DNA of 64,000 nucleotides from Verticiella sediminum (GTDB taxonomy: Bacteria > Pseudomonadota > Gammaproteobacteria > Burkholderiales > Burkholderiaceae_B). Of the stretch, positions 24,685 through 33,417 are shown piece by piece. The notes under the pieces are model-generated. The model did no database searches. It was not told the DNA's origin and saw nothing but the letters and a program-made list of their open reading frames with translations. Location: contig NZ_VLTJ01000029.1 in NCBI RefSeq assembly GCF_007558815.1, positions 496,001 through 560,000 on the forward strand, read 5' to 3'. Each line of letters opens with the position of its first letter. Positions within the stretch are counted from its first letter, which is position 1. Position numbers and translations under genes: made by a program.

Positions 24685-26235
24685 GTGAGTTTGATCGACT
24701 TGATTGACAACGGGTTGAACCGCGCCCCCCATCGGCCATGCCTGATCGACAAGAATGGCACATATCTGCATGGCGAAGTCCGCGAGCTCAGCCACAGGGT
24801 GGCCAACGGTCTACGGGCGCAGGGACTCGAGCGGGGCTCGCGCGTGGCCATCCTCAGCCCCAACGTCGCACCGGCCTTGGTGGCGCTCATCGGCATCCTG
24901 CGGGCGGGTGCCGTATGGCTGCCGGTACAGGTGCGCAACGCGCTCGACGAGAACGTCGAGTTCCTCGCCGAGAACGCCTGCGAGTACCTGTTCTTTCACA
25001 GCAGCTTCGCCCAGGAAGCCGAGGCCGTCCGAAGCCGTGTGGCCGGACTGAAGGGCATGGTGTGCCTGGACGCCTCTGCCGCGGGTGCCGCCTCGTTCCA
25101 TGAATGGGTGGCCGGCTACCCCGGCACGTTTCCCGACGAGGCGCACAACGGCGAAGACCCCGCCTGGGTCAAGTCGACCGGCGGCACGACGGGCAAGCCC
25201 AAGAGCGTCGTGATCTGTCAGCGCAACGTGGAGACGCTGCTCGCCACGTTCCACTTGTGCATGCCACTGGCCGACCCTCACGTCAACCTGGCCGCGGCGC
25301 CGGTCACGCATGGCGCGGGCAACATCGCGCTGTGCATCATCTTCGGCGGCGGGACAGTGGTCCTGATCGACAGGGCCGAGCCCAACGCGGTGCTCGAGGC
25401 CATCGAGACGCATCGGGTGACCACCGTGTTCCTGCCGCCCACCGTCATCTACAGCCTGCTCGCCATGGACGGCGTGCGCGAGCGGCGCCCGCCGACGCTG
25501 AAGTATCTGATTTCCGCCGGCGCTCCCATCTCCGCGCAAAAGCTCGCCGAAGCGATCGAGGTCTTCGGTCCGGTCATGGTGCAGGCTTGGGGACAGACCG
25601 AAGCGCCGTTCATCTGCACCTACCTCGGCCCCGACGATCTGGCATCCGACGATCCCGATCTGCGCGAGCGGCGCCTGAAGAGCTGCGGACGCAGCAGTCC
25701 GCTGACGCGCGTGGAGATCATGGACGACGACGGCGCGCTGCTGCCCGCCCACAGCGTGGGCGAGATGGTGGTGCGCGGCAATCTGGTGATGCTCGGATAC
25801 CGGGACCGACCGGAAGAGAACGAGGCGGTCTCGCGCTTCGGCTGGCACCACACCGGGGACGTCGGCTACCGCGACGACGATGGCTATTTCTACATCGTCG
25901 ATCGCAAGAAGGACATGATCATCAGCGGCGGCTTCAACATCTACCCGAGCGAAGTCGAGCAGGTGCTGTGGCGGCATCCCGATGTGCTCGACTGCGCGGT
26001 CATCGGCGTGCCGGACCCCAAGTGGGGCGAAGCGCTGAAGGCCGTCATTGAACTCAAGCCAGGGCGCAGCGCCACCGAGGACGAACTCAAGCATCACTGC
26101 AGGGCGGCGCTCGGCGGGATGAAGACGCCCAAGACGGTCGAGTTCTGGCCGAGCCTGCCACGCAGCGAATTCGGCAAGGTGCTCAAGCGGCAGATCAGGG
26201 AACGGTACTGGGCCGGTCACGACCGCCGGATATGA
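24685..26235 (+). CDS. AMP-forming acyl-CoA synthetase (ANL superfamily)
   Basis: A 516-residue enzyme with VKSTGGTTGKPKSV as the phosphate loop, VQAWGQTEAP as A5, HTGDVGYRDDDGYF, DRKKDMIISGGFNIYPSEVE as the hinge, and SEFGKVLKRQIRE with the C-terminal catalytic Lys. It activates a carboxylic acid to its CoA ester. The start is a GTG at 24685 with AGGA 9 bp upstream. It leads an operon of synthetase, TauD-type oxygenase, Bug, thiolase-like and DUF35 genes, divergent from a LysR gene, so uptake, activation, oxidation and C-C cleavage of one compound are encoded together. Only limited similarity to the synthetase at 1937. Confidence 0.92.
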   Translation: MSLIDLIDNGLNRAPHRPCLIDKNGTYLHGEVRELSHRVANGLRAQGLERGSRVAILSPNVAPALVALIGILRAGAVWLPVQVRNALDENVEFLAENACEYLFFHSSFAQEAEAVRSRVAGLKGMVCLDASAAGAASFHEWVAGYPGTFPDEAHNGEDPAWVKSTGGTTGKPKSVVICQRNVETLLATFHLCMPLADPHVNLAAAPVTHGAGNIALCIIFGGGTVVLIDRAEPNAVLEAIETHRVTTVFLPPTVIYSLLAMDGVRERRPPTLKYLISAGAPISAQKLAEAIEVFGPVMVQAWGQTEAPFICTYLGPDDLASDDPDLRERRLKSCGRSSPLTRVEIMDDDGALLPAHSVGEMVVRGNLVMLGYRDRPEENEAVSRFGWHHTGDVGYRDDDGYFYIVDRKKDMIISGGFNIYPSEVEQVLWRHPDVLDCAVIGVPDPKWGEALKAVIELKPGRSATEDELKHHCRAALGGMKTPKTVEFWPSLPRSEFGKVLKRQIRERYWAGHDRRI

Positions 26236-26304
26236 CAACGGCGGCGCGCCCGGTCGGATCCGGCACGGGAACGCTAGGACGGCAAAAGGATACACGGAGG
26301 GCAT

Positions 26305-27129
26305 ATGAGAATCGAACCACTGGACGCGCCGCTGGGGTGCGAAGTGCTGGACGCCGATCTGTCCAGGCCGCTCGATGAAGGCGACATTGCCGCCATACGG
26401 CAGGCATTCCTCGAACATGGCGTCCTGATTGCGAGAGGCCAGGAACTGGCCGAACCGGAACTGATCCGCTTCGCGCGCAGCTTCGGCCCGCAGGAGCCGT
26501 ACGAATCGACCCTGAAAGACTATCTGCAGCCCGGCCATCCCGAACTTCTCGTCCTCTCGAACATCGTGGAGAACGGCAGGCGGCTCGGCGTGCAGGACGG
26601 CGGGCAGTACTGGCATACGGACCGCTCGTATGTCGAGCGTCCGGCTTGGTCGTCGGTGCTGCACGCCAAGTGCGTCCCGTCCGATGCGCACGGCAACCCA
26701 CTGGGCGATACGCTGTTCAGCAGCTCGGTGGTGGCGTTCGCAGCCCTGTCCGCCGGCGAGCGCGCCCGGCTGCGGACGCTGCGCGCGCGCCACGAGTACG
26801 TTTTCCGGTTCAGCCGGCCCAACGATTCGATGCCGGCCGTGGACCACCCCGTCGTCCTGCGCCATCCGCTGACCGGGGCCGAATGCCTGTACGTGAACGC
26901 GGGATTCACCAAGGAAATCCCCGGCCTGCCGCCGGAGGAAAGCCGGCAGCTGCTCGAATCCCTCTACGAACACGCGGCCCGGCCCGAATTCGTCTACCGC
27001 CATCGATGGCAGCCCGGCGACGTGCTGATGTGGGACAACTACAGCACCCAGCACAAGGCCGTGGGCAACTATGGCGAGATCCCCAGGCTGATGTGGCGCG
27101 CCACCATCCAGGGCTTTGCGCTGCACTAG
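26305..27129 (+). CDS. TauD/TfdA-family 2-oxoglutarate-dependent dioxygenase
   Basis: A 274-residue non-haem Fe(II) oxygenase. The metal triad is H104-T-D106 (QYWHTDRSYV) and H250 (NYSTQHKAV). R261 or R265 in RLMWRATIQG would bind 2-oxoglutarate. TfdA relatives hydroxylate next to ethers, sulfonates or carboxylates. It is 70 bp after the synthetase stop and has ACGGAGG 6 bp from the start. In the operon it could hydroxylate the acid before or after CoA activation; which is not visible. Length is normal for the family. Confidence 0.92.
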   Translation: MRIEPLDAPLGCEVLDADLSRPLDEGDIAAIRQAFLEHGVLIARGQELAEPELIRFARSFGPQEPYESTLKDYLQPGHPELLVLSNIVENGRRLGVQDGGQYWHTDRSYVERPAWSSVLHAKCVPSDAHGNPLGDTLFSSSVVAFAALSAGERARLRTLRARHEYVFRFSRPNDSMPAVDHPVVLRHPLTGAECLYVNAGFTKEIPGLPPEESRQLLESLYEHAARPEFVYRHRWQPGDVLMWDNYSTQHKAVGNYGEIPRLMWRATIQGFALH

Positions 27130-27175
27130 CGGAGCGCACCCCGGACAAGAATATTCCAACAAAGGAGAGCGAGAC

Positions 27176-28162
27176 ATGAAATTCCCCATCCCATGGCCGC
27201 GCCTGGTGGCCTGCGCGACTGCGATCGTCCTCTGTTCCTCCGCATTCGCTGCGGACTATCCATCGCGTCCTGTCAAGGTCGTGGTTCCCTTCGGACCGGG
27301 CGGTGCGGCCCAGGCCCTTGCCGAGAAGGTCGGCGCGGAGATATCGAAAACCCTAGGCCAACCGCTGGTGCACGAATACAAAGGCGGCGCGGCGGGGCTG
27401 GTCGGCGCCGAAACCGCCGCGCGTGCCCCGGCCGACGGCCACACCGTGTTCATGGGCGTGCCCAGCGCGCTGATCGTCGCCCCCCTGGTCATGAAGTCCC
27501 TCACCCGCTTCGACCCCGAAGGCGACTTCGAGCCCATCGCGGGCATCGCCTCCACGCCGTTCGTGGTGTTCGTCAACGCCAGGCTGCCCATCGGCAACCT
27601 GCGCGAACTGATCGACTACGGCAGGCAACACCCCGGCAAGCTGAACTTCGGCAGCATCGGTTCCAACGGGACCGACTATATCGCCGGCCAGGTCCTGCAG
27701 AAGGAGGCGGGCTTCCAGATGACCAGCGTGCCCTACAAAAGCGTCGGCGCGCTGCTGCCGGACATCCTGTCGGGCCGGGTCGACGTCGCCATTCTCAGCC
27801 CCATCCCCATCATGGCGCACGTGCGTGCGGGGGACCTGCGCATACTCGCCGTGACCTCCGGCGAACGATCGCAGTCGTCCGCGCTGAAGGACGTTCCCAC
27901 GGTGGCCGAGGAAGGCGTGCCGGGCTACGAGATCGTATCGTGGTACGGGTATTTCGCACCCAAGGGCACGGCGCCGGACCAGATCCTCAGCCTCAACCGG
28001 GCGACCGCGGCGGCCCTCGGCGACGAGGGCGTGATCGCCTACCTGAAGGAGCAGGGACTGCAGCCGTTCGACCTCGCGCCCGAACAGTTCGCCGACTACT
28101 ACCAGGCCGACATGAAGAAATGGACGCAGTTCGTCCACGAGGCCAACATACCGGTGCAATGA
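27176..28162 (+). CDS. Bug-family substrate-binding protein
   Basis: A 328-residue receptor with a Sec signal peptide ending AFA/A near residue 25, then DYPSRPVKVVVPFGPGGAAQ. Note GGAAQALAEKV: the usual Asp after the Gly pair is absent (AAQ for T.D), which may change ligand contacts. Other hallmarks are APADGHTVFMG, GKLNFGSIGSNGTDY and SVPYKSVGALL, with YKS replacing YKG. AAAGGAGAG sits 8 bp before the ATG. It belongs to the synthetase operon. Confidence 0.92.
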   Translation: MKFPIPWPRLVACATAIVLCSSAFAADYPSRPVKVVVPFGPGGAAQALAEKVGAEISKTLGQPLVHEYKGGAAGLVGAETAARAPADGHTVFMGVPSALIVAPLVMKSLTRFDPEGDFEPIAGIASTPFVVFVNARLPIGNLRELIDYGRQHPGKLNFGSIGSNGTDYIAGQVLQKEAGFQMTSVPYKSVGALLPDILSGRVDVAILSPIPIMAHVRAGDLRILAVTSGERSQSSALKDVPTVAEEGVPGYEIVSWYGYFAPKGTAPDQILSLNRATAAALGDEGVIAYLKEQGLQPFDLAPEQFADYYQADMKKWTQFVHEANIPVQ

Positions 28163-28163
28163 C

Positions 28164-29336
28164 ATGACCGACATCAACCGACGCGCGTGCATCGTGGGCG
28201 TGGGCGAAACGCAGTACGCCCGCTACGGCAGCCTCCAGGACCGCGACGAGTTCCAGCTGGCCTGCCAGGCCATCATGGCCGCCGCCCGCGACTGCGGCCT
28301 GGCCCCAGGCGACATCGATGGATTCGCCTGCTATGCGGACACCTCGATCGATGCATCGCTGCTGCAGCTCGGCCTGGGTATCGACGAACTATCCTTCTCC
28401 GGTTCGGTCTGGGGCGGACGCGGCGGCGGCTCCTGCGGCGCCCTGGCGCTCGCGGTCAGCGCCGTCGAGACCGGCCAGGCCAGGCACGTCGCCGTCTTCC
28501 GCAGCCTGTGCCAGGGCCGCAGCCGCCGCTATGGGCAGTTCTACGCGCAGCGCATGCACAGCGACATGATGGGACCCTACGGCCTGTTCTCCGCGGCGCA
28601 GGGCCTGGCCCTCGTCGCGCAGCGCTACCGTCATGAGTACGGCTTCGCGGCCGAAGACCTGGGAGCGATCGCGATTTCGTTGCGCGACAACGCCCAGCGC
28701 AACCCGCGCGCGGTCATGCACGGCAGGACGCTGTCGATGGCACAGTACCTGCAATCCAGGCCGATCGCCGAGCCGTTCCGGCTGCACGACTGCTGCCTGG
28801 AGACCGACGGCGCCTGCGCGGTCATCGTCACCACCCGCGAGCGCGCGCGGGACCTGCGGGCCACCCCGGTCGACGTGCTGGCCTGCGTGCAAGGCGGCGA
28901 CCCCGGCTGGGGCACCGGGGCCATGGGTTCGCACAACATGCCCGCCGACAGCTACCTCACCGGCGGCCAGCGCCGGCTCGCCCGGCGATTGTTCGCGCAG
29001 GCCCAGGTGAGCCCGCAGGATATCGCCGTCGCCCAGTTCTACGACCACTTCAGCGCCATGATCTTCCTGACGCTGGAGGACTTCGGCTTCTGTGGGCAAG
29101 GCGAGGGGCCGGCCTATCTGCGCGAAGGCCATGGGCTGTGGCCGACGGGACGCATGCCGATCAACACCCATGGCGGCGCGCTCTCCGAAGCCTACGTGCA
29201 CGGCATGAACCACATCGTCGAAGGCGTCCGGCAACTGCGCGGGGAGTCCACCAGCCAGGTCCCCGACGCCCGCCTTTGCCTGGTCACCGGCGCCTCGGAG
29301 ATCAGCCCATCCAGCGCTGCGATCCTGGGAGTCTAG
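28164..29336 (+). CDS. Thiolase-like protein of the Ltp2/SCP2 type, Cys-less
   Basis: A 390-residue thiolase-fold protein. The active-site helix begins SVWGGRGGGSCGALALAVSA; aligned on the helix end, Gly occupies the nucleophile position and the only Cys is displaced by about four residues. VAQFYDHFSAMIFLTLEDFG and NTHGGALSEAYVHGMNH are the other conserved blocks. It is followed after 1 bp by a DUF35 gene, so the two likely form a complex. By analogy with steroid side-chain aldolases it would split a beta-hydroxyacyl-CoA. It starts 1 bp after the Bug stop with no clear ribosome site of its own. Confidence 0.88.
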   Translation: MTDINRRACIVGVGETQYARYGSLQDRDEFQLACQAIMAAARDCGLAPGDIDGFACYADTSIDASLLQLGLGIDELSFSGSVWGGRGGGSCGALALAVSAVETGQARHVAVFRSLCQGRSRRYGQFYAQRMHSDMMGPYGLFSAAQGLALVAQRYRHEYGFAAEDLGAIAISLRDNAQRNPRAVMHGRTLSMAQYLQSRPIAEPFRLHDCCLETDGACAVIVTTRERARDLRATPVDVLACVQGGDPGWGTGAMGSHNMPADSYLTGGQRRLARRLFAQAQVSPQDIAVAQFYDHFSAMIFLTLEDFGFCGQGEGPAYLREGHGLWPTGRMPINTHGGALSEAYVHGMNHIVEGVRQLRGESTSQVPDARLCLVTGASEISPSSAAILGV

Positions 29337-29337
29337 G

Positions 29338-29766
29338 ATGCCCTACCTGCCCGACACCGTACCGGCACCGCACGTCGATGACGTCAACGGCCCCTTCTGG
29401 GAACACTGCAACGACCGGCGCCTGGCCTTCCAGCAATGCGGCGATTGCCGGACCCTCGTCCACCCCCCCTTACCGGTCTGCCCACGCTGCCAATCCCTCG
29501 ACCGCCAATGGCGGCAGGCCCCTGACGAGGCCATTGTCTTCTCCTTCACCTGGGCGCACACGGCCGCACACGACTCGGTGCGCGAGTCGCTGCCGTACAA
29601 CATCGTGCTCGTCGAGTTCCCCAGCCTGCCGGGCGTACGCCTGATCAGCAACGTGCTGGACGTCGCGCCGGGGGAACTGTCCATCGGCGACCCGCTGCGC
29701 CTGGCGTGGGATGCGAACGGGGAGGCGGGCCAGATGCTGCCTCGCTTCAGGAAGCGCGAGAGCTGA
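29338..29766 (+). CDS. DUF35 zinc-ribbon / OB-fold protein
   Basis: A 142-residue partner of the preceding thiolase-like protein. The N-terminal helix GPFWEHCNDRRLAFQQ leads into CGDCRTLVHPPLPVCPRCQS with the two CxxC pairs of a zinc ribbon. The OB-fold half has IVFSFTWAHTAAHDSV and GELSIGDPLRL. Only 1 bp separates it from the thiolase stop (TAGGATG). Last gene of the synthetase operon; the 101-bp gap to the converging GntR gene shows no clear terminator. Confidence 0.9.
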   Translation: MPYLPDTVPAPHVDDVNGPFWEHCNDRRLAFQQCGDCRTLVHPPLPVCPRCQSLDRQWRQAPDEAIVFSFTWAHTAAHDSVRESLPYNIVLVEFPSLPGVRLISNVLDVAPGELSIGDPLRLAWDANGEAGQMLPRFRKRES

Positions 29767-29867
29767 ATGACGCCGGCTCCGCCCGGGTGCGACGAAGGGC
29801 GTATCGGCGGCTCATAACGGCCACGACGGCTCCTCGGACCGGCGCCGGGAGGAATGGAGGCACGGGC

Positions 29868-30614
29868 TCACGCCCGCTGCTTGGCCTCCCACTGGCTGAG
29901 ATAGCTCACGCGCAGGCGCTCGAGCAGCTTGGTCATCTCGGCGACGGCGGCGTCGGCGTCGCGCTTGCGCAGATGCTGCATGAAACGGCGCCGCGACGGC
30001 AGGACATACGGGTTGTCGCTGGGCCCGATGCCGCGGATGAACTCCTGCAGCACTTCGGACACGCCCATCATGGTCGCGTGCAGCACCGGGTTGCGCGTGG
30101 TCTCGGCCAGCCGGACATGGAACTCGACCTGCAGGCGCGCCCTCCGCTCGAAGTCGCCGGCGTCCCGCGCCGCGGTCGCCGCCGCGATATTGGCCTCCAG
30201 TGCGGCGAGATCCTCTTCGGTGACGCGTTCGCAGGCCACGCGCACGACCACCGCGGTCAGCCAGATGCGCGCTTCGGTCAATTGCGCGGGGGAGATGGCG
30301 CCCAGGTGATAGAGATTCATCAAGCCGTTCACGATGACGTCCGGGCTGCCGGGAAGAACGAAGGCTCCGCCCGCCGCCCCCTTGCGCAGCTCGACCAGGC
30401 CGGACAGTTCCAGCGCCCGCAGAGCCTCCCGCATGGTGTTGCGGCTGACGTTGAACTGGGCGGACAGCTTGCGTTCGGCCGGCAGCCGATCGCCCGGTTT
30501 GAGCCGGCCGCTGGCGATCAGGCCGCGGATCTGGCCGGCGATGTCCTCGAAGGCGCGCTGCGGGACGATCGGCACGAACTCCAGGGGCGAATCGGGTGAA
30601 GAGTGGTCTTCCAT
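29868..30614 (-). CDS. GntR-family transcriptional regulator, FadR/FCD subfamily
   Basis: A 248-residue regulator. The winged helix is at about residues 18-85, with GRLKPGDRLPAERKLSAQF and VSRNTMREALRALELSGLVE. The FCD domain (about 95-235) has ETTRNPVLHATMMGVSEVL and RHFMQHL-like helices with conserved His and Arg for metal and carboxylate binding. It lies downstream of the decayed crotonase remnant and could be the last gene of the thiolase-DUF35-MaoC operon, or be transcribed alone from the 155-bp gap. It is the second of three FCD regulators in 39 kb and a candidate reader of the palindrome at 33312. Confidence 0.9.
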   Translation of the reverse strand: MEDHSSPDSPLEFVPIVPQRAFEDIAGQIRGLIASGRLKPGDRLPAERKLSAQFNVSRNTMREALRALELSGLVELRKGAAGGAFVLPGSPDVIVNGLMNLYHLGAISPAQLTEARIWLTAVVVRVACERVTEEDLAALEANIAAATAARDAGDFERRARLQVEFHVRLAETTRNPVLHATMMGVSEVLQEFIRGIGPSDNPYVLPSRRRFMQHLRKRDADAAVAEMTKLLERLRVSYLSQWEAKQRA

Positions 30615-30769
30615 TGCGGTAAATGCTCAGTAGCTGAATCAAACCCGATTCTACCGGCTCGGCCGTCTTGTCCATCGGAGTGCGCACGGCTGCGTCGCGG
30701 CGCATAGCGGCGCAACCGGCTCGCTGCCCGGGGCCGTCGGCCGGGCTCGGTCGTGCGCAATGTCGGGGC

Positions 30770-31058
30770 TCAGCGCCCGACGAACACCGGCTCGCGTTGC
30801 TCGACGAAGGCGCGCATGCCTTCCCGGCCATCCGCGGTCTCGAAGCGGATGTTCTGCGCAGCATGCCGGACCGGCCTCCCCGGCAGCACGACCACGCGCG
30901 CGGCCGCATCCGCCCCCCCCCATCTGGCCGGGCGCGGCGACGACTTTCCCGCGAAATGTACCGCCCGGCGCGTTGCGCCTTTCCGGGCGGTTCAGCGCGA
31001 TTCCGGCGATGCCGGCGGCGTCGAGCTCGTACGTAGCGCGTCCGGCATGTTCGATCGT
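30770..31058 (-). pseudogene. Enoyl-CoA hydratase/isomerase gene collapsed by internal deletion
   Basis: The minus-strand reading from 31058 gives IEHAGRATYELDAAGIAGIA then LNRPERRNA, the N-terminus of a crotonase (beta strand and CoA turn). From about 30865 another frame gives FETADGREGMRAFVEQREP and VFVGR with a stop at 30770, the typical crotonase C-terminus. Only about 290 bp remain of an expected ~780, and the two ends are in different frames, so the core including both oxyanion-hole segments is gone. AAAGGA sits at 31067-31062, but the expected start reads ACG, not ATG. It follows the MaoC gene and was probably the operon's hydratase. Confidence 0.65.
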
Positions 31059-31113
31059 GGTTCCTTTCCGAATCGATCGATAGTGGCGACTTTCATCCTG
31101 CGACGCCCTGCCC

Positions 31114-31617
31114 TCAAGCCGCCTGGTCCTGCGGGCGGCAGCGGTACAGCAGACTGACCACCATCGAATGCACGACTTCGCCGCGCTGGTTGACGATCAG
31201 GCGGTCGATGACGACGGTGCCGGTTCTGCCGGACGAGCTCAGCTTCTTCTCGGTGGGGGTGAACACCACGTGGATGGTGTCGCCGTGCTTGACGGGCAGG
31301 TGCATGCGCCACTTGTCGACGCCCAGCATGGCCACGATCGTGCCGTCGTTGACGCCGCTCAGGCACTGCAGGCCGCCCGCGATGGCGAGGATGAGCGGGC
31401 CGTGCGCGATCGGCTCTCCGTACGACTGGGTCTTGCAGAACTCGTGGTCGATGTGCGGCGCGTTGTGGTCGCCCGACAGGCAGGCGAAGTTGACGATGTC
31501 GGTCGAGGTCACCGTACGGCGCGAAGTGGCGTAGCGCTTGCCGATGACGAAGTCTTCGAAATACATGCCGCGGGCCTGGGCGAGATCCTCGTGGCGCAGC
31601 GAATCTTGGGTTTGCAT
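31114..31617 (-). CDS. MaoC-family dehydratase (single hotdog)
   Basis: A 167-residue R-specific enoyl-CoA hydratase-like protein. The catalytic signature is FACLSGDHNAPHIDHEFC followed by GEPIAHGPLILAIAGG; the Asp and His are kept while the Pro-[LIV] pair of the motif is changed to Ala-Pro. Members act as dimers. It follows the DUF35 gene by 36 bp. In steroid-type pathways a MaoC hydratase supplies the beta-hydroxyacyl-CoA that the thiolase-like/DUF35 aldolase then cleaves; the gene order here fits that sequence of steps. Confidence 0.9.
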   Translation of the reverse strand: MQTQDSLRHEDLAQARGMYFEDFVIGKRYATSRRTVTSTDIVNFACLSGDHNAPHIDHEFCKTQSYGEPIAHGPLILAIAGGLQCLSGVNDGTIVAMLGVDKWRMHLPVKHGDTIHVVFTPTEKKLSSSGRTGTVVIDRLIVNQRGEVVHSMVVSLLYRCRPQDQAA

Positions 31618-31653
31618 GATCGAATTCCGGAGTGTGAGGGTATCGGCTGCACT

Positions 31654-32076
31654 TCAGGCCGGGCGGGCCGCGAAGAGCGGGCCATCCTGGTAGCGCAGGG
31701 CCACCATCCGCATGCGCATGCCGGGCGCGTACGTGCCGGAGTCGGGATCGAGCAGCCGGACGGCGATGCGCAGCCCGCCGTCCAGATCGATGATCCCCAG
31801 CGAATACGGCGCTTCGCCGGCGAAGACGGCGGGCGGCGCGTGCACCCTCGTCCAGGAATACAGTTCGCCCTCCGTGGCGAACGCCTCCCATGCCATGTCC
31901 TTCGACCAGCAGTGTGGGCAGATGGGCTTGGGCGGAAAGGTGAAGCGCGAGCACTGGGTGCAGCGGGTGGTCTGCCAGCGGCCTTCGGCCAGCCCTTGCC
32001 AGAACGGCTGCGTGAATTCCGACACCCTCGGCGGGTAGGCGCGCGCATGCGCAAGTTCGATGATGTCCAAAGTCAT
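31654..32076 (-). CDS. DUF35 zinc-ribbon / OB-fold protein
   Basis: A 140-residue protein with VSEFTQPFWQGLAEGRW, then CTQCSRFTFPPKPICPHCWS (two CxxC pairs) and the OB-fold segment EGELYSWTRVHAPP, YSLGIIDLDGGLRIAVRL. The start overlaps the stop of the thiolase-like gene in ATGA. It is expected to form the hydratase/aldolase complex with it and with the adjacent MaoC protein. Confidence 0.92.
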   Translation of the reverse strand: MTLDIIELAHARAYPPRVSEFTQPFWQGLAEGRWQTTRCTQCSRFTFPPKPICPHCWSKDMAWEAFATEGELYSWTRVHAPPAVFAGEAPYSLGIIDLDGGLRIAVRLLDPDSGTYAPGMRMRMVALRYQDGPLFAARPA

Positions 32077-33266
32077 CGCACAGCCTCCAGAACGTGAATC
32101 AGAGCGGCGTTGTAGTTGCCCAGCTCGCCCGTGGTGACGCCCAGGCGGGCGTCGGCCACCTGCCGCTCGCCGGCACGGCCGAACAACTGGTCGGCCATCT
32201 CGACATAGCTGTAGAGCGACGTGACGTAGGCCGGGTGCCCGCGCGAGGTCAGGCCACCCGAAGTGGACAGCGGAATCCGCCCGCCCAGCCGGGTCTCGCC
32301 GGCGAGCGCGGCCGGGGCGCCCTGGCCGCGGCCGAACAGGCCCAGCGCTTCGCTCACCAGCACTTCGATGATGGTGCAGGGTGCATAGATCTCCGCCAGA
32401 TCGACGTCCTCGGCCGTAATGCCGGCCTGCGCATAGGCATCGGCCGAGGCCCGGCGCGCCGACGCCAGCTCGATCATGTCGTTGGGGATTTCATTGATCT
32501 GGTGCGAACCGTCATGGCAGAAGCCGCGGCCGCGCACAATGGCGTAGGGCTTGCCCAGGCTGCGCGCGACCTCCTCGGACGCCAGCACGATGCAGGCGGC
32601 GCCGTCACTGCGGCCCGGCACGTCGAACAGGCCGAGCGGCTCCACGATGGGACGGGCCGCCAGCACTTCATCGATCGTGGTCGGCTTGCGGTATTGGGCC
32701 AGCGGATTGAGGCTGGCATGGTATCGGTTCTTCACCGCGACGGCGGCCAGTTGCTCACGGGTGGCGCCGTACTCGTGCATGTAGCGCATGGCGTCCATGG
32801 CGTACCAGGCGATCGGCGTAAAGCCGACGCTCGAGTGGAAGTCCACGTCGCCCGTGGTGCGCATGCTGCTCATGGCGTGCTCGCTGGCCGGAATCGCCGA
32901 CTCCATGTTCACGCCGAGCGCAAGCGCGACCTTGGCCCGGCCGAGCGCGATCTCGTTGCACGCCTGGTCGAACGCCAGGGCGGCCGTCATGCCGTTGCCC
33001 ATGACTTCCATCACGTTGCCCGTGCAGGCCAGGCGCAGATGACTCACCAGGAACGTATGAAAGTACTTCTGCAGCGTGTAGGGCCTGGGCAGGGTGAAGA
33101 CCAGGCTCTGGATGTCCCTGCGCTCGACGCCGGCGTCCTGGACTGCGTCCACCACCAGACGCGTCATGATCTCCTGTTCCAGCACCTGCAGCGGCGCATC
33201 CGGCGCGGCCTGGATCCGGCCGACCGGAACCGCGCTGGTGCCGACGATGGCTACCCGTGTCGTCAT
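32073..33266 (-). CDS. Thiolase-like protein of the Ltp2/SCP2 type, Cys-less
   Basis: A 397-residue thiolase fold. The active-site helix reads VMEVMGNGMTAALAFDQACN with Gly at the nucleophile site. It keeps LAEIYAPCTIIEVLVSEALG and the C-terminal SGGLTSRGHPAYVTS, closer to true SCP2-thiolases than the other three copies. The start ATG at 33266 has GGAGGGAGAGG directly upstream. First gene of the operon thiolase-DUF35-MaoC-(crotonase remnant). A palindromic operator lies 46 bp upstream, in the region shared with the divergent KstD-like gene. Confidence 0.88.
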   Translation of the reverse strand: MTTRVAIVGTSAVPVGRIQAAPDAPLQVLEQEIMTRLVVDAVQDAGVERRDIQSLVFTLPRPYTLQKYFHTFLVSHLRLACTGNVMEVMGNGMTAALAFDQACNEIALGRAKVALALGVNMESAIPASEHAMSSMRTTGDVDFHSSVGFTPIAWYAMDAMRYMHEYGATREQLAAVAVKNRYHASLNPLAQYRKPTTIDEVLAARPIVEPLGLFDVPGRSDGAACIVLASEEVARSLGKPYAIVRGRGFCHDGSHQINEIPNDMIELASARRASADAYAQAGITAEDVDLAEIYAPCTIIEVLVSEALGLFGRGQGAPAALAGETRLGGRIPLSTSGGLTSRGHPAYVTSLYSYVEMADQLFGRAGERQVADARLGVTTGELGNYNAALIHVLEAVR

Positions 33267-33303
33267 CCTCTCCCTCCGGGTTCGAGTTGCTTGTGAGTTG
33301 AAC

Positions 33304-33330
33304 ATTGTAGACCAATGGAAGTACCATTGG
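33304..33330 (-). promoter_or_regulatory. Operator CCAATGG-N5-CCATTGG with adjacent -10
   Basis: CCAATGGAAGTACCATTGG (33312-33330) is a palindrome with 7-bp arms, the longest of the series. On the minus strand TACAAT (33309-33304) lies just beyond it and could be the -10 of the thiolase-like operon; the -35 (near 33333-33328) is weak and overlaps the operator. Confidence 0.55.
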
Positions 33331-33417
33331 ACATAAGAGACCAAGCACATCCGACAACGAGACCATCGACGCGGCACGCCGTCGGCGGCCGTACACCAAA
33401 GCGAGAGGGACAACCCT

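Noticed and set aside
30597-30618. TGGTCTTCCA at the start of the 29868 GntR gene as another operator
   Set aside because: The spacer is 4 rather than 5 bases and it lies in the first codons; it does not match the series.
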